A stretch of 64,000 nt of DNA from Verrucomicrobiaceae bacterium. Its GTDB lineage: Bacteria > Verrucomicrobiota > Verrucomicrobiia > Verrucomicrobiales > Akkermansiaceae. Positions 17,502-27,075 of the stretch are shown here, piece after piece; position 1 is the stretch's first letter, and every line of letters starts with the position of its first letter. The position numbers and the translations under genes were made by a program. The stretch covers positions 1-64,000 of the forward strand of contig JAIXOR010000024.1 in the NCBI GenBank assembly GCA_027486655.1. Reading direction: 5' to 3'. Below the pieces are notes generated by a model. The model was not told the DNA's origin. It worked only from the letters and a program-made list of their open reading frames with translations, and searched no databases.

Positions 17502-20500
17502 TTACGGCGTGCTGGCGCGGACTTGAATGAAGAGTTTGGAATTGGAAAGACGGCTTGGGGAGATGTTGACGCGGACGGATTGTACGTCGCCTTGGGTGGC
17601 GGTCACGGTCTGGCTGGCGGATGCGTCTTGCGTCCAGCTTGCCAGGTCCGGGGATGTCCAGATGGTGTAGGCGAGGTTGGTTCCAAGCGCGGGATCTCGG
17701 CGGGTGTAGGTGAAGGTGCCGTCGGCGGGCTTGAGCGGGATGGTGATCGGATTGGCGGAGCTGCCGGATTTCGGGTTGAGCGCGAAGGCGTATTCGCTGC
17801 GGTTGTCGAGGCCGTCGCCATCGTCGTCTGCATCTGGGGCACCGCCGACACCGGCGTTGAAGGCCCATGTCGCGTAGTCAACCGACACGCCGGGTCCGGG
17901 TAGAATCGAGCCGTTGTTCACGAGGTTGGGCGGAAGCGCGAATCCCGGCGCGAGGTTGATGATCGTGCCGTTGTTCGTGATGGTGCCGCCGGCGCTCATT
18001 TGCGGCGTGCCGGTGAGGATGAGCGTGCCGTTGTTGATGATGTTGCCGGTGACGGCGAGCGAGCCGGAGATTTCCAAGGTCGCGCCGGTGGCGATGGTGA
18101 CCGACGAGGTGTGGTTCAGGCTGCCGGTGATGATGAGCTTGCCTTCGTTGACAGTGGTGGTGCCGGTATAGGTATTCGAACCTGCGAGGGTCTGGGTGCC
18201 GCTGCCGAGTTTCACCAAGTTGCCCGGCCATGAGGGATTGTTGTCGGTGTTGGTGATGGAGCCCGTGAAAGTGGCCGTGCCATTGTCCACGCCGATGCTC
18301 AGGTTTTGGTAGCCCGCTCCGCCGTATCCGGTGCCGATGGTGCCTGAGCCGGTGAGCCGGTTCACACGGACGTTTGCCTCGACTCCCTTGAAGACCGCAC
18401 CGGAGGCGACGTTGAGATCGGAGAGGTTGGCGACCCAGTTCTCATTCGCATAAGAGCCGCCGATGAAGGTGCCGGCTTGGACGTCGATGAGCGAGCCGGA
18501 ACCGAGGGCGAAGATGGCGGAAGTGGGGCCCCAAACCAGATCTGCCGAGCCCGACTTCCGCAGGGTCCCGGCACCGGAAAAGGTGACGGCGGGCAGGTCC
18601 AGCGAGGTGGCGGCAATGATATCCAGCACCGCACCCGAGGCGATGACGAAGGACGGCGTGGCATAGGGGCCATTCAGGGCCAGCGTGCCGCCGGCAATGG
18701 TGGTGGCTCCGGTGTAGTTGTTAGGACCGGTGACGGACAGCGTGGCGGTGCCTGCTTTGGTCAGGCCGGAGGAACCATTGAGGGCGGAGGCGATCGTGGC
18801 GTTGGCCTCCGTGATCAGTGTCGGCGCACTGCCGTTGAGGGTAAGGCTGTTGCCTTGCAGCGTGTAGCCGGCGGTTTTAAAGCTGATGCGGTTCGCGTTG
18901 ATGTTGGACGCGAGGTTCACCGTTCCCCCCGTGCCGGTGAAGACGGCGGTATAGTCGCTTCCGCCGAAGTCATGCCAGGCGGTGGATGATCCGCCGTCGT
19001 TCCAGTTGGCGGTGCTGCCGATGTCCCAGGTGCCGGAGCCGCCGTTGCCGGTGGCACCCCAGAGCAGCGGGGCGGCGGACAGCGACTCGCCCTTGTAAAC
19101 GCGGAGCGCATCGATGGCCAGGCGGGCGAAGGAGAAGTTCGCTCCCGAGGTGTTGGCACCATGCTCGACATAGACGCTGTGCGAGCCGGGAGTCAGGTTC
19201 GGCATGCTGAACACGCTGGTGCCGGTTTGGCGGGCCGCCGAATAGTTGTTGCGGCGGGCACCGACATGGCGGCCCATGCCGGCAACGCTGAACCAAGCCA
19301 TGCGCGCGTCGGAATCGCGGGTGGTGATCACATCCACGCCGGAACCATTGAAATTCCAGACAAGACGCGCTGGATTGATGTCGGTGTAATGGACGTCGTC
19401 GCCGATCTCGCCGAAGCCGCGGCCGCTGGCCGTGTTCCAGAGATCCGGTCGGGTGACCGTGAATCCATTGAAGCCGGGTTGGCTGGGATCAAACGTTGAT
19501 TTCCAGGTGATGCCGCGGACGGTATGGGTGCCGGGAGGGAGGCCCTGAACGTCGAAGTAGGAAATCTGCCTATCAGAGACGGCGACGTTGCTGTGATAGA
19601 CGCCGTCCACTTTCATGTAGAAGTAGGCGTAACTGAAGGCACTGCCGAGCGGGATGCGGACGCCCGTGCCGGTGAAGGTGAATTCGAAGTAGTCGCTGAC
19701 GGGTTCGTTGTTGAGCGGGTCGTTCAACGGCTCGTTGCCGCCATAGTAATTCACGTGCGGGGTGATCCAGCGCACGACATTGTTTCCGTTCTGCCATTCT
19801 GAATTGGGCCAGCCGTAGTGTCCCGCGGCACCGGGTCCATATTCGGTTGTCGTCAGGAATGCGCCGGCCATTTCCGGGTCGCTGTCATTGACGAGGTCGC
19901 TCACGCGAAAGGCGTCGGCATCCATGGAAGTGCCGCCCATTTTCACCGCTCGAAGCGTGTGGGTGCCACGGGCAAGACCGGATTTACGGAAGGCAACTTG
20001 GCGGCTTCCGATCGGAGTGCCGCTGGATAGATTGACGGTGGCCTGAAACACATCGTCGAGGTAAATGTCCACCGGACCACGATCGGCGGCGCGGGTGGCG
20101 ATGTATTCCACATCGGTGCCGGAAAAGGTGAAGGTGAACGAGTCGCCGTTGGCGGTGGCGATGTGGGCGTCGTCATTGTATTCCCCTGCTCCGCGGTGAT
20201 TTTGATAGGTCCAGGATGCGCCGTTATAGGTGATCGCCGTGCTGGTGTTGTTCACCATGCCCGCGCCACCTTTGGATGCGACGTCGAGCTGGATCACGGT
20301 ATCGAGAGAACTCCAGGAAACACCACTGGGAAGTGTCAGTTGGATGCCGCGCGGGGTCTGGAGCATGGCCATCGGCAGGCCGAGGTATTGCTGGGTGCCG
20401 CCGCCGGGTTCCAACGAGGCCATCAAGGTCGCGCGGCTGAACACCTTGCCATCGACTGCGGCAGGCAGCGTGAGCGTGTTGCCGGATTGCGGTTTGAGGA

Positions 20501-23114
20501 CGTGGATGAATTCCTTGGTGTCATCCATCGAGGTCGTCGCCACCCAGTCCACAGTATCGTAGGTGATGGTTCTGCCGTTTTTATAGGGCGGTGGGAAGCT
20601 GGTGCTAGGCGTGGTTTCGCAGACCGACGGACGGATTGGAGCGAGATAACGGCCAAGAGCGAAAATTCGGGTGGTTTCCTTTAATCCTCCCAGCCCAATG
20701 CCATCAATGCTCCAGTGGACGCCGCCGCCCTCAAAGTTGGCGGCTGCCTCAAGCACGGTGGTGCGAAGCATATCATCGGTTCCGGCCCCAATTCCGGGAC
20801 CGTTGACATAGTTATACTGGCTTTCCGACCAGCCAAAATTCCACCAGTTGGCGACCTCGGGCCCGCCCGTGTCGTTGGTGTAGAGCTGCCCGCCGTTTTG
20901 CATGGTCACCAGATCCGGATTGCCCTCCTTGATGGTGTTCATCAGGCGTTTGTAGTCCACCAGGCTGTCCTGGGTGGCATTGGTCGTATTCTCGTCAATC
21001 CACAAGCCATCGATGCGTGAACCATAACGAGCCATCGTTTCGGCATACAGTTCATTGATAAATTCCTCCCACGGAGAAGCCACGGGCTGGTAGGGGTGGG
21101 TGTAAAGAAAGACCCGGATGCCCTTGGCTTTGACGGCGTCGATCATATCGCCGATCACATCCCGCGATGTCGGACTCCCGCCAGCTTGCCCATACTTCGC
21201 CATGGTCGAACTTGGCCACATCGGCCGAGTGTTGGCATGCCATGCCGTGAATACCACATACTGAACACCCGCCTCTGCGACGTCGTTGGCATACGCGGTG
21301 GCGTTGAACTTGTCGGCTTGTTCATCGACGGTTTGAGGATACACCCCATTGATGTCCGGAACGCCTCCGCCAAGATATCCCATCCACATATAGTGGCTGA
21401 AAATGCCGTATTTCAGGGATTTCCAGCGTTCGCGGTTCGAGATGCCGGTGTCCGGGACGGTGATCACCGTGGAGCCGGAAATGGCCGGCGACTCGAATTG
21501 AGCAAGGCCGGCGGCGACGCTGCCCGGCGCGCCCCAGGTGCCGGGTGATAGTTTCTCGCCGTTGACATATAGTGCCGCCATGGAAGGAAGTCCGCTGGCC
21601 GGGGGGATGAAATTCGCACCGGAGAGCACATTGATGCGGACGCCTGCTGGAAGCGTGGCTGAAGAGAGATCCAGCGTGCCTGCGTTGACGGTGAGGCAAC
21701 CGGTTAGATTGACCGCCCCGCCCAGTTTCAGCGTGCCCGCGCCGGATTTCACCAAACCGCAACCCGAGCCCGACTCGGTGAGCGCGGCGGAAATGAGGAG
21801 GTCGGTGGCGGCGGCTCCATTGGCGACGTCGACGCGCAGCATCGGGGCCGCGTCGCGCCTGATGTGGATGCGGCCGTTGACCGTCGAGGTGGTGGCGCTC
21901 GCTTGGCTGGTGAGTGGGGTGTTTCCCCATTCGAGTTGAGCGGCGGAAACCGATGAAACGCCGCCGTTGCTGGAAAGCGTGCCGCCGGAGAGGTTCACAC
22001 CGCCCGCGACGTTCCAGATGTGAATGGTGCCCGCCGAACTGACCAGACCGCCATGGATCGAAAGCGAGCTGATGCGGGCATCGGTGTAGCCAAAGCCCGT
22101 GCCGTCATCGTTGGTGAGGCGAACTTCCGCGCCGGCATTCACGGTGAGCGGTCCGCGGATGCGACTGGTTCCGCTGTTGGCACCGGAGAGTTCGAGAATG
22201 CCGGAGTCCACGGTGGTGCCGCCGGTGTAGGTGTTGGCGGCGGAAAGTGTCAGTGTCCCTGCGCCCTGCTTGGTTAATGTGCCAGTTTGTACGTCCGTGT
22301 TTCTCAGAATGACGCCGATGGTGATATTGCGGGCAGTAATGCCGTCGAAGGTGTCGATGATCGCCCCGCCATTGGAGATGTAGGCGTTCTGGTTGCCACC
22401 GTACAGGGTGATGAAGTTCGTCGTGTCGGCAGTGGCTTTCACGGTGGTGCCATTGAACGTCAACCACGAGTTGTTGTTCGTGCCAACCTCGCGGTCGGCG
22501 ACTTTGATGGAAGGCGTGTAGAGCGTTCCGCCGTCGAGATTGAGTGAGAAGGTCGCCCCGGTGTTCACACTGCCGTCGATCCCGTTGGTTGAGGTCACCG
22601 TGCCTCCGGAGATGGTCAGATTTGCCCAATCGGCACTGGCAGCATTGGAAATGAAGCGGTTGGTCGTGTAGGTGCCGCCCGAGATGGTGAAATTGGCGCG
22701 TCCGATGGCCGTGTCTCCACTGATGGCAACCGCCGAGTTGATGGTGACGGTGGGGTTGTTGAAGTAGGCGCCGCTGTTGCCGCCATTTCCCTGAACGGTC
22801 AGCGTGCCGCTGCTATTGAGCGTGCCACCGGTGAGCGAGTAGTTGGCGTTGTTGCTGCCATTTCCAAACAGCAGGCTGGTGGCGCTGATCGTGCCGCTGA
22901 GAGTGATGGTGGATGGCGTGGCTGTGTTACTGAACACAGCGTCATTGCCGTTGACCCAGGTTGCTCCCGCCCCGGTCCAGTTGGCCGTGGTCGTATTCCA
23001 ATTACCGGAAGTTGTGTTCCAGTTGTAGATCCCCGCGTGGGCGGAAAGGCAGAAAGCGAGTGTGGCGCTGGTGAGGTGGAAGGCGCAAAGGATCCGCTGG
23101 ATCTGGTTTTTCAT
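17502..23114 (-). CDS. giant GH29-like barrel inside autotransporter-type beta repeats
   Basis: This 1870-residue secreted protein has a signal peptide (1-27), then about 500 residues of beta-strand repeats (GAGTLTLSAANTYTGGTTVD is one unit). The GH29-like barrel begins near 565 with YGIFSHYMWMGY (569-580), continues with VVFTAWHANTRP, and has Asp707 in IDGLWIDENT as nucleophile candidate. Several beta-sandwich modules follow, each with a THTLR-type strand. A second long PATR region comes next, then a Ca-binding-like DADDDGDGLDN stretch. The protein ends in a module of about 100 residues ending LFIQVRAS, shared with the protein at 37792-40194. The enzyme is thus displayed inside a long beta-solenoid, probably at the cell surface. 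No autotransporter beta-barrel is present, so export must use another route. Confidence 0.9.
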   Translation of the reverse strand: MKNQIQRILCAFHLTSATLAFCLSAHAGIYNWNTTSGNWNTTTANWTGAGATWVNGNDAVFSNTATPSTITLSGTISATSLLFGNGSNNANYSLTGGTLNSSGTLTVQGNGGNSGAYFNNPTVTINSAVAISGDTAIGRANFTISGGTYTTNRFISNAASADWANLTISGGTVTSTNGIDGSVNTGATFSLNLDGGTLYTPSIKVADREVGTNNNSWLTFNGTTVKATADTTNFITLYGGNQNAYISNGGAIIDTFDGITARNITIGVILRNTDVQTGTLTKQGAGTLTLSAANTYTGGTTVDSGILELSGANSGTSRIRGPLTVNAGAEVRLTNDDGTGFGYTDARISSLSIHGGLVSSAGTIHIWNVAGGVNLSGGTLSSNGGVSSVSAAQLEWGNTPLTSQASATTSTVNGRIHIRRDAAPMLRVDVANGAAATDLLISAALTESGSGCGLVKSGAGTLKLGGAVNLTGCLTVNAGTLDLSSATLPAGVRINVLSGANFIPPASGLPSMAALYVNGEKLSPGTWGAPGSVAAGLAQFESPAISGSTVITVPDTGISNRERWKSLKYGIFSHYMWMGYLGGGVPDINGVYPQTVDEQADKFNATAYANDVAEAGVQYVVFTAWHANTRPMWPSSTMAKYGQAGGSPTSRDVIGDMIDAVKAKGIRVFLYTHPYQPVASPWEEFINELYAETMARYGSRIDGLWIDENTTNATQDSLVDYKRLMNTIKEGNPDLVTMQNGGQLYTNDTGGPEVANWWNFGWSESQYNYVNGPGIGAGTDDMLRTTVLEAAANFEGGGVHWSIDGIGLGGLKETTRIFALGRYLAPIRPSVCETTPSTSFPPPYKNGRTITYDTVDWVATTSMDDTKEFIHVLKPQSGNTLTLPAAVDGKVFSRATLMASLEPGGGTQQYLGLPMAMLQTPRGIQLTLPSGVSWSSLDTVIQLDVASKGGAGMVNNTSTAITYNGASWTYQNHRGAGEYNDDAHIATANGDSFTFTFSGTDVEYIATRAADRGPVDIYLDDVFQATVNLSSGTPIGSRQVAFRKSGLARGTHTLRAVKMGGTSMDADAFRVSDLVNDSDPEMAGAFLTTTEYGPGAAGHYGWPNSEWQNGNNVVRWITPHVNYYGGNEPLNDPLNNEPVSDYFEFTFTGTGVRIPLGSAFSYAYFYMKVDGVYHSNVAVSDRQISYFDVQGLPPGTHTVRGITWKSTFDPSQPGFNGFTVTRPDLWNTASGRGFGEIGDDVHYTDINPARLVWNFNGSGVDVITTRDSDARMAWFSVAGMGRHVGARRNNYSAARQTGTSVFSMPNLTPGSHSVYVEHGANTSGANFSFARLAIDALRVYKGESLSAAPLLWGATGNGGSGTWDIGSTANWNDGGSSTAWHDFGGSDYTAVFTGTGGTVNLASNINANRISFKTAGYTLQGNSLTLNGSAPTLITEANATIASALNGSSGLTKAGTATLSVTGPNNYTGATTIAGGTLALNGPYATPSFVIASGAVLDIIAATSLDLPAVTFSGAGTLRKSGSADLVWGPTSAIFALGSGSLIDVQAGTFIGGSYANENWVANLSDLNVASGAVFKGVEANVRVNRLTGSGTIGTGYGGAGYQNLSIGVDNGTATFTGSITNTDNNPSWPGNLVKLGSGTQTLAGSNTYTGTTTVNEGKLIITGSLNHTSSVTIATGATLEISGSLAVTGNIINNGTLILTGTPQMSAGGTITNNGTIINLAPGFALPPNLVNNGSILPGPGVSVDYATWAFNAGVGGAPDADDDGDGLDNRSEYAFALNPKSGSSANPITIPLKPADGTFTYTRRDPALGTNLAYTIWTSPDLASWTQDASASQTVTATQGDVQSVRVNISPSRLSNSKLFIQVRASTP

Positions 23115-23253
23115 GAGGAGTCTGATTTGGAAATGGAGGAAATGGGCGCATGGGGACCCTGGCAGGATCCGGCATGGGTTCTCTAGCGACGCGAATCCCG
23201 AGATGGAATCGAAATAGGTTCCTCAGCCTGCCAGATTCAGGGAGTCCGTCATG

Positions 23254-23269
23254 TCCCTAAAACTAGGGA
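23254..23269. promoter_or_regulatory. palindrome with NarL-type 7-2-7 geometry
   Basis: TCCCTAA-AA-CTAGGGA is an inverted repeat that is nearly perfect over its whole 16 bases. Heptamers facing each other two bases apart are the layout used by NarL-type regulators. It lies about 140 bases before the ATG of the giant GH29-like gene and about 100 bases after the NarL-type regulator gene. Binding by that regulator is inference. Confidence 0.45.
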
Positions 23270-23369
23270 TACCGGAGGGGAGAAGGGAGCTTCTTCATTG
23301 GTTTTCCCTTTCCAACTTCGCCTTCAGGGGGAGTTAGCGACGGTCATGGACCGACGCTACAGGGCTTTT

Positions 23370-24023
23370 TCACTCGCCGTGGTACTTGGCGACGGCCTGG
23401 GCGCGCGAGTGGACGTGGAGTTTCTCGTAGATCCGGGCGATGTGGGTTTGCACGGTCCAGTAGCTGATGCCGAGTTGATTAGCGATCTCCTTCTGGAGCA
23501 AACCCTTGACCAGCAATTCCAACACATCGTTTTCGCGAGCGGAAAGCTGGGTCATTCCATCCGGGGCGGCGGCGACGGAGGTGGGTGGGGCAGGTTTCCG
23601 GAAGGTCTGGATGACCCGGCGGGCAATATTGGACGACATGGGCGCGCCGCCGGCGAGGATTTCCTTGATGGCTGCGATGAGCTGGGCGGAGCGCACCGGC
23701 TTGAGCAGGTAGCCACCGGCACCGGCGGCGAGGGAATTGAAGATGGCGTCGGTGTCGTCATACACCGTGATCATGATCATGTGGGTGTCCGGTAATTCCA
23801 AGGAGAGCCTCTCGACGCATTGCACTCCATTCATGCCTGGCAGATTGATGTCCATCAACACGACCTTGGGTCGAAGCGCGGGGAGCGCGGCCACGGCCTG
23901 CTCGCCATCCTCGAAGGAGCCGATGCATTGAAACCCCTCCGCGCGTTCCACAATGGTTTGCAGATTGCGGCGCAGGCCGGGGCTGTCTTCGACGATGGCG
24001 ATGGTGACGGGCTCGGAGGGCAT
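23370..24023 (-). CDS. NarL/FixJ-type response regulator
   Basis: This 217-residue two-domain regulator has a receiver domain (about 5-125) with acidic residues Glu12-Asp13, phosphorylation site Asp58 in VVLMDINLPGMNG, Thr86 and Lys108. A LuxR-type helix-turn-helix fills residues about 157-217 (LSARENDVLELLVKG, then QKEIANQLGISYWTVQTHI). Phosphorylation should come from the histidine kinase encoded directly upstream. I chose the ATG at 24023; a TTG at 24038 overlapping the kinase stop is the alternative. Likely targets are genes of this locus, with the palindrome at 23254 as a candidate site. Confidence 0.93.
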   Translation of the reverse strand: MPSEPVTIAIVEDSPGLRRNLQTIVERAEGFQCIGSFEDGEQAVAALPALRPKVVLMDINLPGMNGVQCVERLSLELPDTHMIMITVYDDTDAIFNSLAAGAGGYLLKPVRSAQLIAAIKEILAGGAPMSSNIARRVIQTFRKPAPPTSVAAAPDGMTQLSARENDVLELLVKGLLQKEIANQLGISYWTVQTHIARIYEKLHVHSRAQAVAKYHGE

Positions 24024-24034
24024 GAGGGCGGTTT

Positions 24035-26953
24035 TCAAGATTTCAGAGGAGCAGTGAAAGTGACGATGGTGCCATGGCCGGGCGAGCTTTGGCAGGTGAA
24101 GGTGCCACCGATTTTCTCCATGCGCTCACGCATGTTGCGCGTCCCGCGGACGGCGGCGGCCTGCTCCGATGAATCGAATCCGCAGCCACTGTCCTCGATG
24201 ACGAGGGAAACATGATCACCGTGGAGGACGATGCGCAATGTGATTTCAGCGGGCTTGCCGTGGCGCACCGCATTGTGGATGGCCTCCTTGGCGGCAAGGA
24301 ACAAGTTGTGGCGCTGGATGGAATTCAGGGGCCGTGGAGGCAGTTGCTCAGGCACATCGAGACGGCAGCCGACGCGGGCGAGTGCGAGGTAATCCTGGGT
24401 GAACTTGCAGAGGAATCCGGCGAAGCGTTCCAACGTGTCGTTCGCGGGATTGATGGCCCAGACAATCTCGCCGAGGCGGCGGGCATTGGATTCGGCGCGA
24501 ATGAAGATTTCATTCAGGGATTGGCGTGACGGATCATGCTCAGGCAGTTGCTCCTGCGCGAGGTCGCTGATCATGGCGATCTCTGCGAGGTTGGCGCCCA
24601 GATCATCATGAAGATCGCGGGCGATGCGTGTTCGCTCCACCGCCAGCGAATGTTGGCGGTCAAGCTGGAGCCAGGCAACATAGCGCCAGGCGGCGGTGAT
24701 CACGCTGCCGACCATCACGGCGACCATCGACCAGAACCACCACTGGCGGGTGACGGGCAGTTGGATGGAAAGATCGATGCGTTGGGGCGATCCATATTGG
24801 CGGTCGCGCATTCGGATTCGCCAGACATTCTCGCCGGCTTGGTCGATGGCGGTGACGACGAGACCTGAGGTCGCACCGAGGACAGGCAGGAAACGGCTGT
24901 ATACAAAAAGGTCTCCGGCGCGGGCCCCAGCGTCTGTCAGTTCGATCGCCATGGACGAGCGGGAGCTGCGGATGGCTTTGATTTCGGCCGCGCCGCAGTA
25001 GACATGAAGGTTTGAACCAATCAGCACGGGTATTGAAGATTCCGGTATCGGCGTGAAGCACAGGTGCTGGGAAGCGGATGGAGCCAACTGCGGCGTGCTC
25101 CAGAACTCCTGGGCCAGGCCGAGGTAGCGGTTCTCCCAAAACGACCAGACGGCGCAGCGCTGCTTCGGGTCCAGCCTGGCTTGTGCAAAATCGAGCGTCA
25201 CCACCTGCTCCTTGTCTGATGGATTCCACAACAACGCCACCGTGGAATCACCCCAGTCCCTTTTCACCTGCCCGACCAGCCGCGGCCATTCCTTCGCCGT
25301 GCCGATGTCCAGCACTTCCGTTCGTTCCTGAGCTGGAGGAGACAGCACCTCGACATTGCGCCAGTAGGGCTTGTACTTTTCCTGATTCCAAGTGTCCGAT
25401 GTGAACGCCGCCCCGCATGACAGCCCCACCATGCTGATCCAAGTCCGCGCCAACGGCCAGCCACCCACCACCGGACTCACGTCCTTCAACTCCGTCGCCA
25501 TGTAATAACAGTCATTGTCCACGGCGAACCAACGCCCGTTGAGCTGATAGGAATTCAGAACGTGCCGCATGACATCTCTCACACCGCTGCGGGTAGTGAC
25601 GGGGCCGGTGCGGCTGGCATCGACCAGCCCCAAGGTGGCACGGTCTGTGAACCAATCGCAAAACAGAATGTAGGTATCCTCCCCCGCTGCCTCCCGGAGA
25701 GCCTGGAAGTTTTCACGGAACACCTCCAAACTGGTCTTTTCTCCCCCGGCAAGCGTTTTGCGAAACGCATTGGGCTGGTGATAGCCAATCTTCAAATACG
25801 AAAAGCCATCTCGGACCGCCTGCCGCACGTCCGCGATGCACCGGTTGATGTCTGTTTTCGACATGTCAAAATCCAGTTTGAGGCCCGCCCGCTGACCTGC
25901 GGCGGAGATTTTCCGCGCGTAGTAGGAAAATCCCTCTGGATAGAAGTCAGCGATGTCCATGGGTTTTCCTGGGTCAGCTTCGTAGTTCTCGCCGATCTGG
26001 ATGACATCGGGCCGCAGCCGTCCGTCCGACTTCCCGATTTGCGCGACCACACCGAGTACGTCCGTGCCACGGGCGATCCGTTCGGGCGAATACACGCTGC
26101 TCCATCCGCTGAGGGCTCCCTTGGCTGTCCGCGACCCGTGCGTCCGGGCCACCCATTCCGCCCAGCGTGCCATCGCCGTCCGCGGAGGCTCGAAAAACAG
26201 CCCGGCCTGCTGCCCCCAGCGGGTCTGCCCTGGATCGACGCGCACCAAGTCCATCGAGGAAACCAGGATCATGCCGGCCCGACCATCCCCCAGCGGAGAA
26301 ACCAGCGTGGAAAGATAGCTCACGGGCTCGCCAACCGGTCCGAACAAAAATCCCGCCCTGTCACCGCGGTAGAAGCCACCCTGTTCGTGGATCCAAGAAG
26401 CAGTTTTCATTTCACCGAGAATCAGCTGAACGGACGTCTTTGCATGCAGCCCTGTCAGGAACCAATCCTCGGGCTTGCCATCTACTTGAAGAAAACGTCC
26501 GGCACCGGCGGCAATGCCGGTCAGCGGAGCATCGTTCATCACCAGCGGCACAAGCTCCGCCAGCCTGACCGACTGTTCGCCGAAATTGCGGATTCCCGCT
26601 TGCACCAACACCACTTGCGGAGTGTCGGCAACCGTTCCAAGGCGGAACAACAATTCGAGCCGTTCTTCCTCGAAGCGGATCACCGAAGTCGTCACCATGG
26701 TGGAGCCATATGCCCCCGACTCAGTCGCCGTTTTGGTTTCAACGACCTTGCCAGAAGTCGAATTGAGAGAACGGCCCCCACCGTTAATTTCCACGTTTGC
26801 CGCAAACCCGGCCCGAAGCATCGTCAGACCCGGCGCGGAGATCGTGAATGAACGTCCATCGGCAGATAGCCGGGCATCCTCACCAATCGACTGACCACAA
26901 CCCGCCACGGCCATCACCAAGAGTGCGGCGAGTCGAGGGAATAGGTGGCGCAT
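24035..26953 (-). CDS. sensor histidine kinase with a degenerate GH36/melibiase-like sensor domain
   Basis: Numbering is from the ATG at 26953 (972 residues). A signal or lipoprotein-like N-terminus (VMAVAGC, Cys19) leads into a beta-sandwich (about 25-255). A melibiase-type barrel follows, with RPDVIQIGENYE (314-325), GFSYLKIGYH (383-392) and GLVDASRTGPV (442-452). GRWFAVDNDCYYM lies just after. Active GH36 enzymes have IDD, K-x-D and R-x-G-x-D at these places; here they read IGE, K-I-G (Gly390) and GPV (Val452). Both catalytic aspartates are therefore gone. A beta domain (about 560-735) and one membrane segment (about 737-760) lead to a HisKA_3 dimerisation domain (ARDLHDDLGANLAEI, His782) and an ATPase domain (Asn894, DSGCGF). 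It is read as a non-catalytic glycan receptor. A TTG nine bases upstream is a less likely start. Confidence 0.93.
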   Translation of the reverse strand: MRHLFPRLAALLVMAVAGCGQSIGEDARLSADGRSFTISAPGLTMLRAGFAANVEINGGGRSLNSTSGKVVETKTATESGAYGSTMVTTSVIRFEEERLELLFRLGTVADTPQVVLVQAGIRNFGEQSVRLAELVPLVMNDAPLTGIAAGAGRFLQVDGKPEDWFLTGLHAKTSVQLILGEMKTASWIHEQGGFYRGDRAGFLFGPVGEPVSYLSTLVSPLGDGRAGMILVSSMDLVRVDPGQTRWGQQAGLFFEPPRTAMARWAEWVARTHGSRTAKGALSGWSSVYSPERIARGTDVLGVVAQIGKSDGRLRPDVIQIGENYEADPGKPMDIADFYPEGFSYYARKISAAGQRAGLKLDFDMSKTDINRCIADVRQAVRDGFSYLKIGYHQPNAFRKTLAGGEKTSLEVFRENFQALREAAGEDTYILFCDWFTDRATLGLVDASRTGPVTTRSGVRDVMRHVLNSYQLNGRWFAVDNDCYYMATELKDVSPVVGGWPLARTWISMVGLSCGAAFTSDTWNQEKYKPYWRNVEVLSPPAQERTEVLDIGTAKEWPRLVGQVKRDWGDSTVALLWNPSDKEQVVTLDFAQARLDPKQRCAVWSFWENRYLGLAQEFWSTPQLAPSASQHLCFTPIPESSIPVLIGSNLHVYCGAAEIKAIRSSRSSMAIELTDAGARAGDLFVYSRFLPVLGATSGLVVTAIDQAGENVWRIRMRDRQYGSPQRIDLSIQLPVTRQWWFWSMVAVMVGSVITAAWRYVAWLQLDRQHSLAVERTRIARDLHDDLGANLAEIAMISDLAQEQLPEHDPSRQSLNEIFIRAESNARRLGEIVWAINPANDTLERFAGFLCKFTQDYLALARVGCRLDVPEQLPPRPLNSIQRHNLFLAAKEAIHNAVRHGKPAEITLRIVLHGDHVSLVIEDSGCGFDSSEQAAAVRGTRNMRERMEKIGGTFTCQSSPGHGTIVTFTAPLKS

Positions 26954-27075
26954 CACTTGCAACAGAGTACAATCAAGATTGCCTTTGCCAAGCGTCCCTT
27001 AGCACCGGAGCCAGCCTTCCGGATTCCGCGACGACCGTCGAACGCTTGTCAAATGCCACCGGAATCCCCGTGCAG

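Noticed and set aside
23337-23357. Hairpin just after the response regulator gene as a terminator
   Set aside because: The 9-bp stem has a mismatch and no T-tract follows, so read-through into the next gene is at least as likely.
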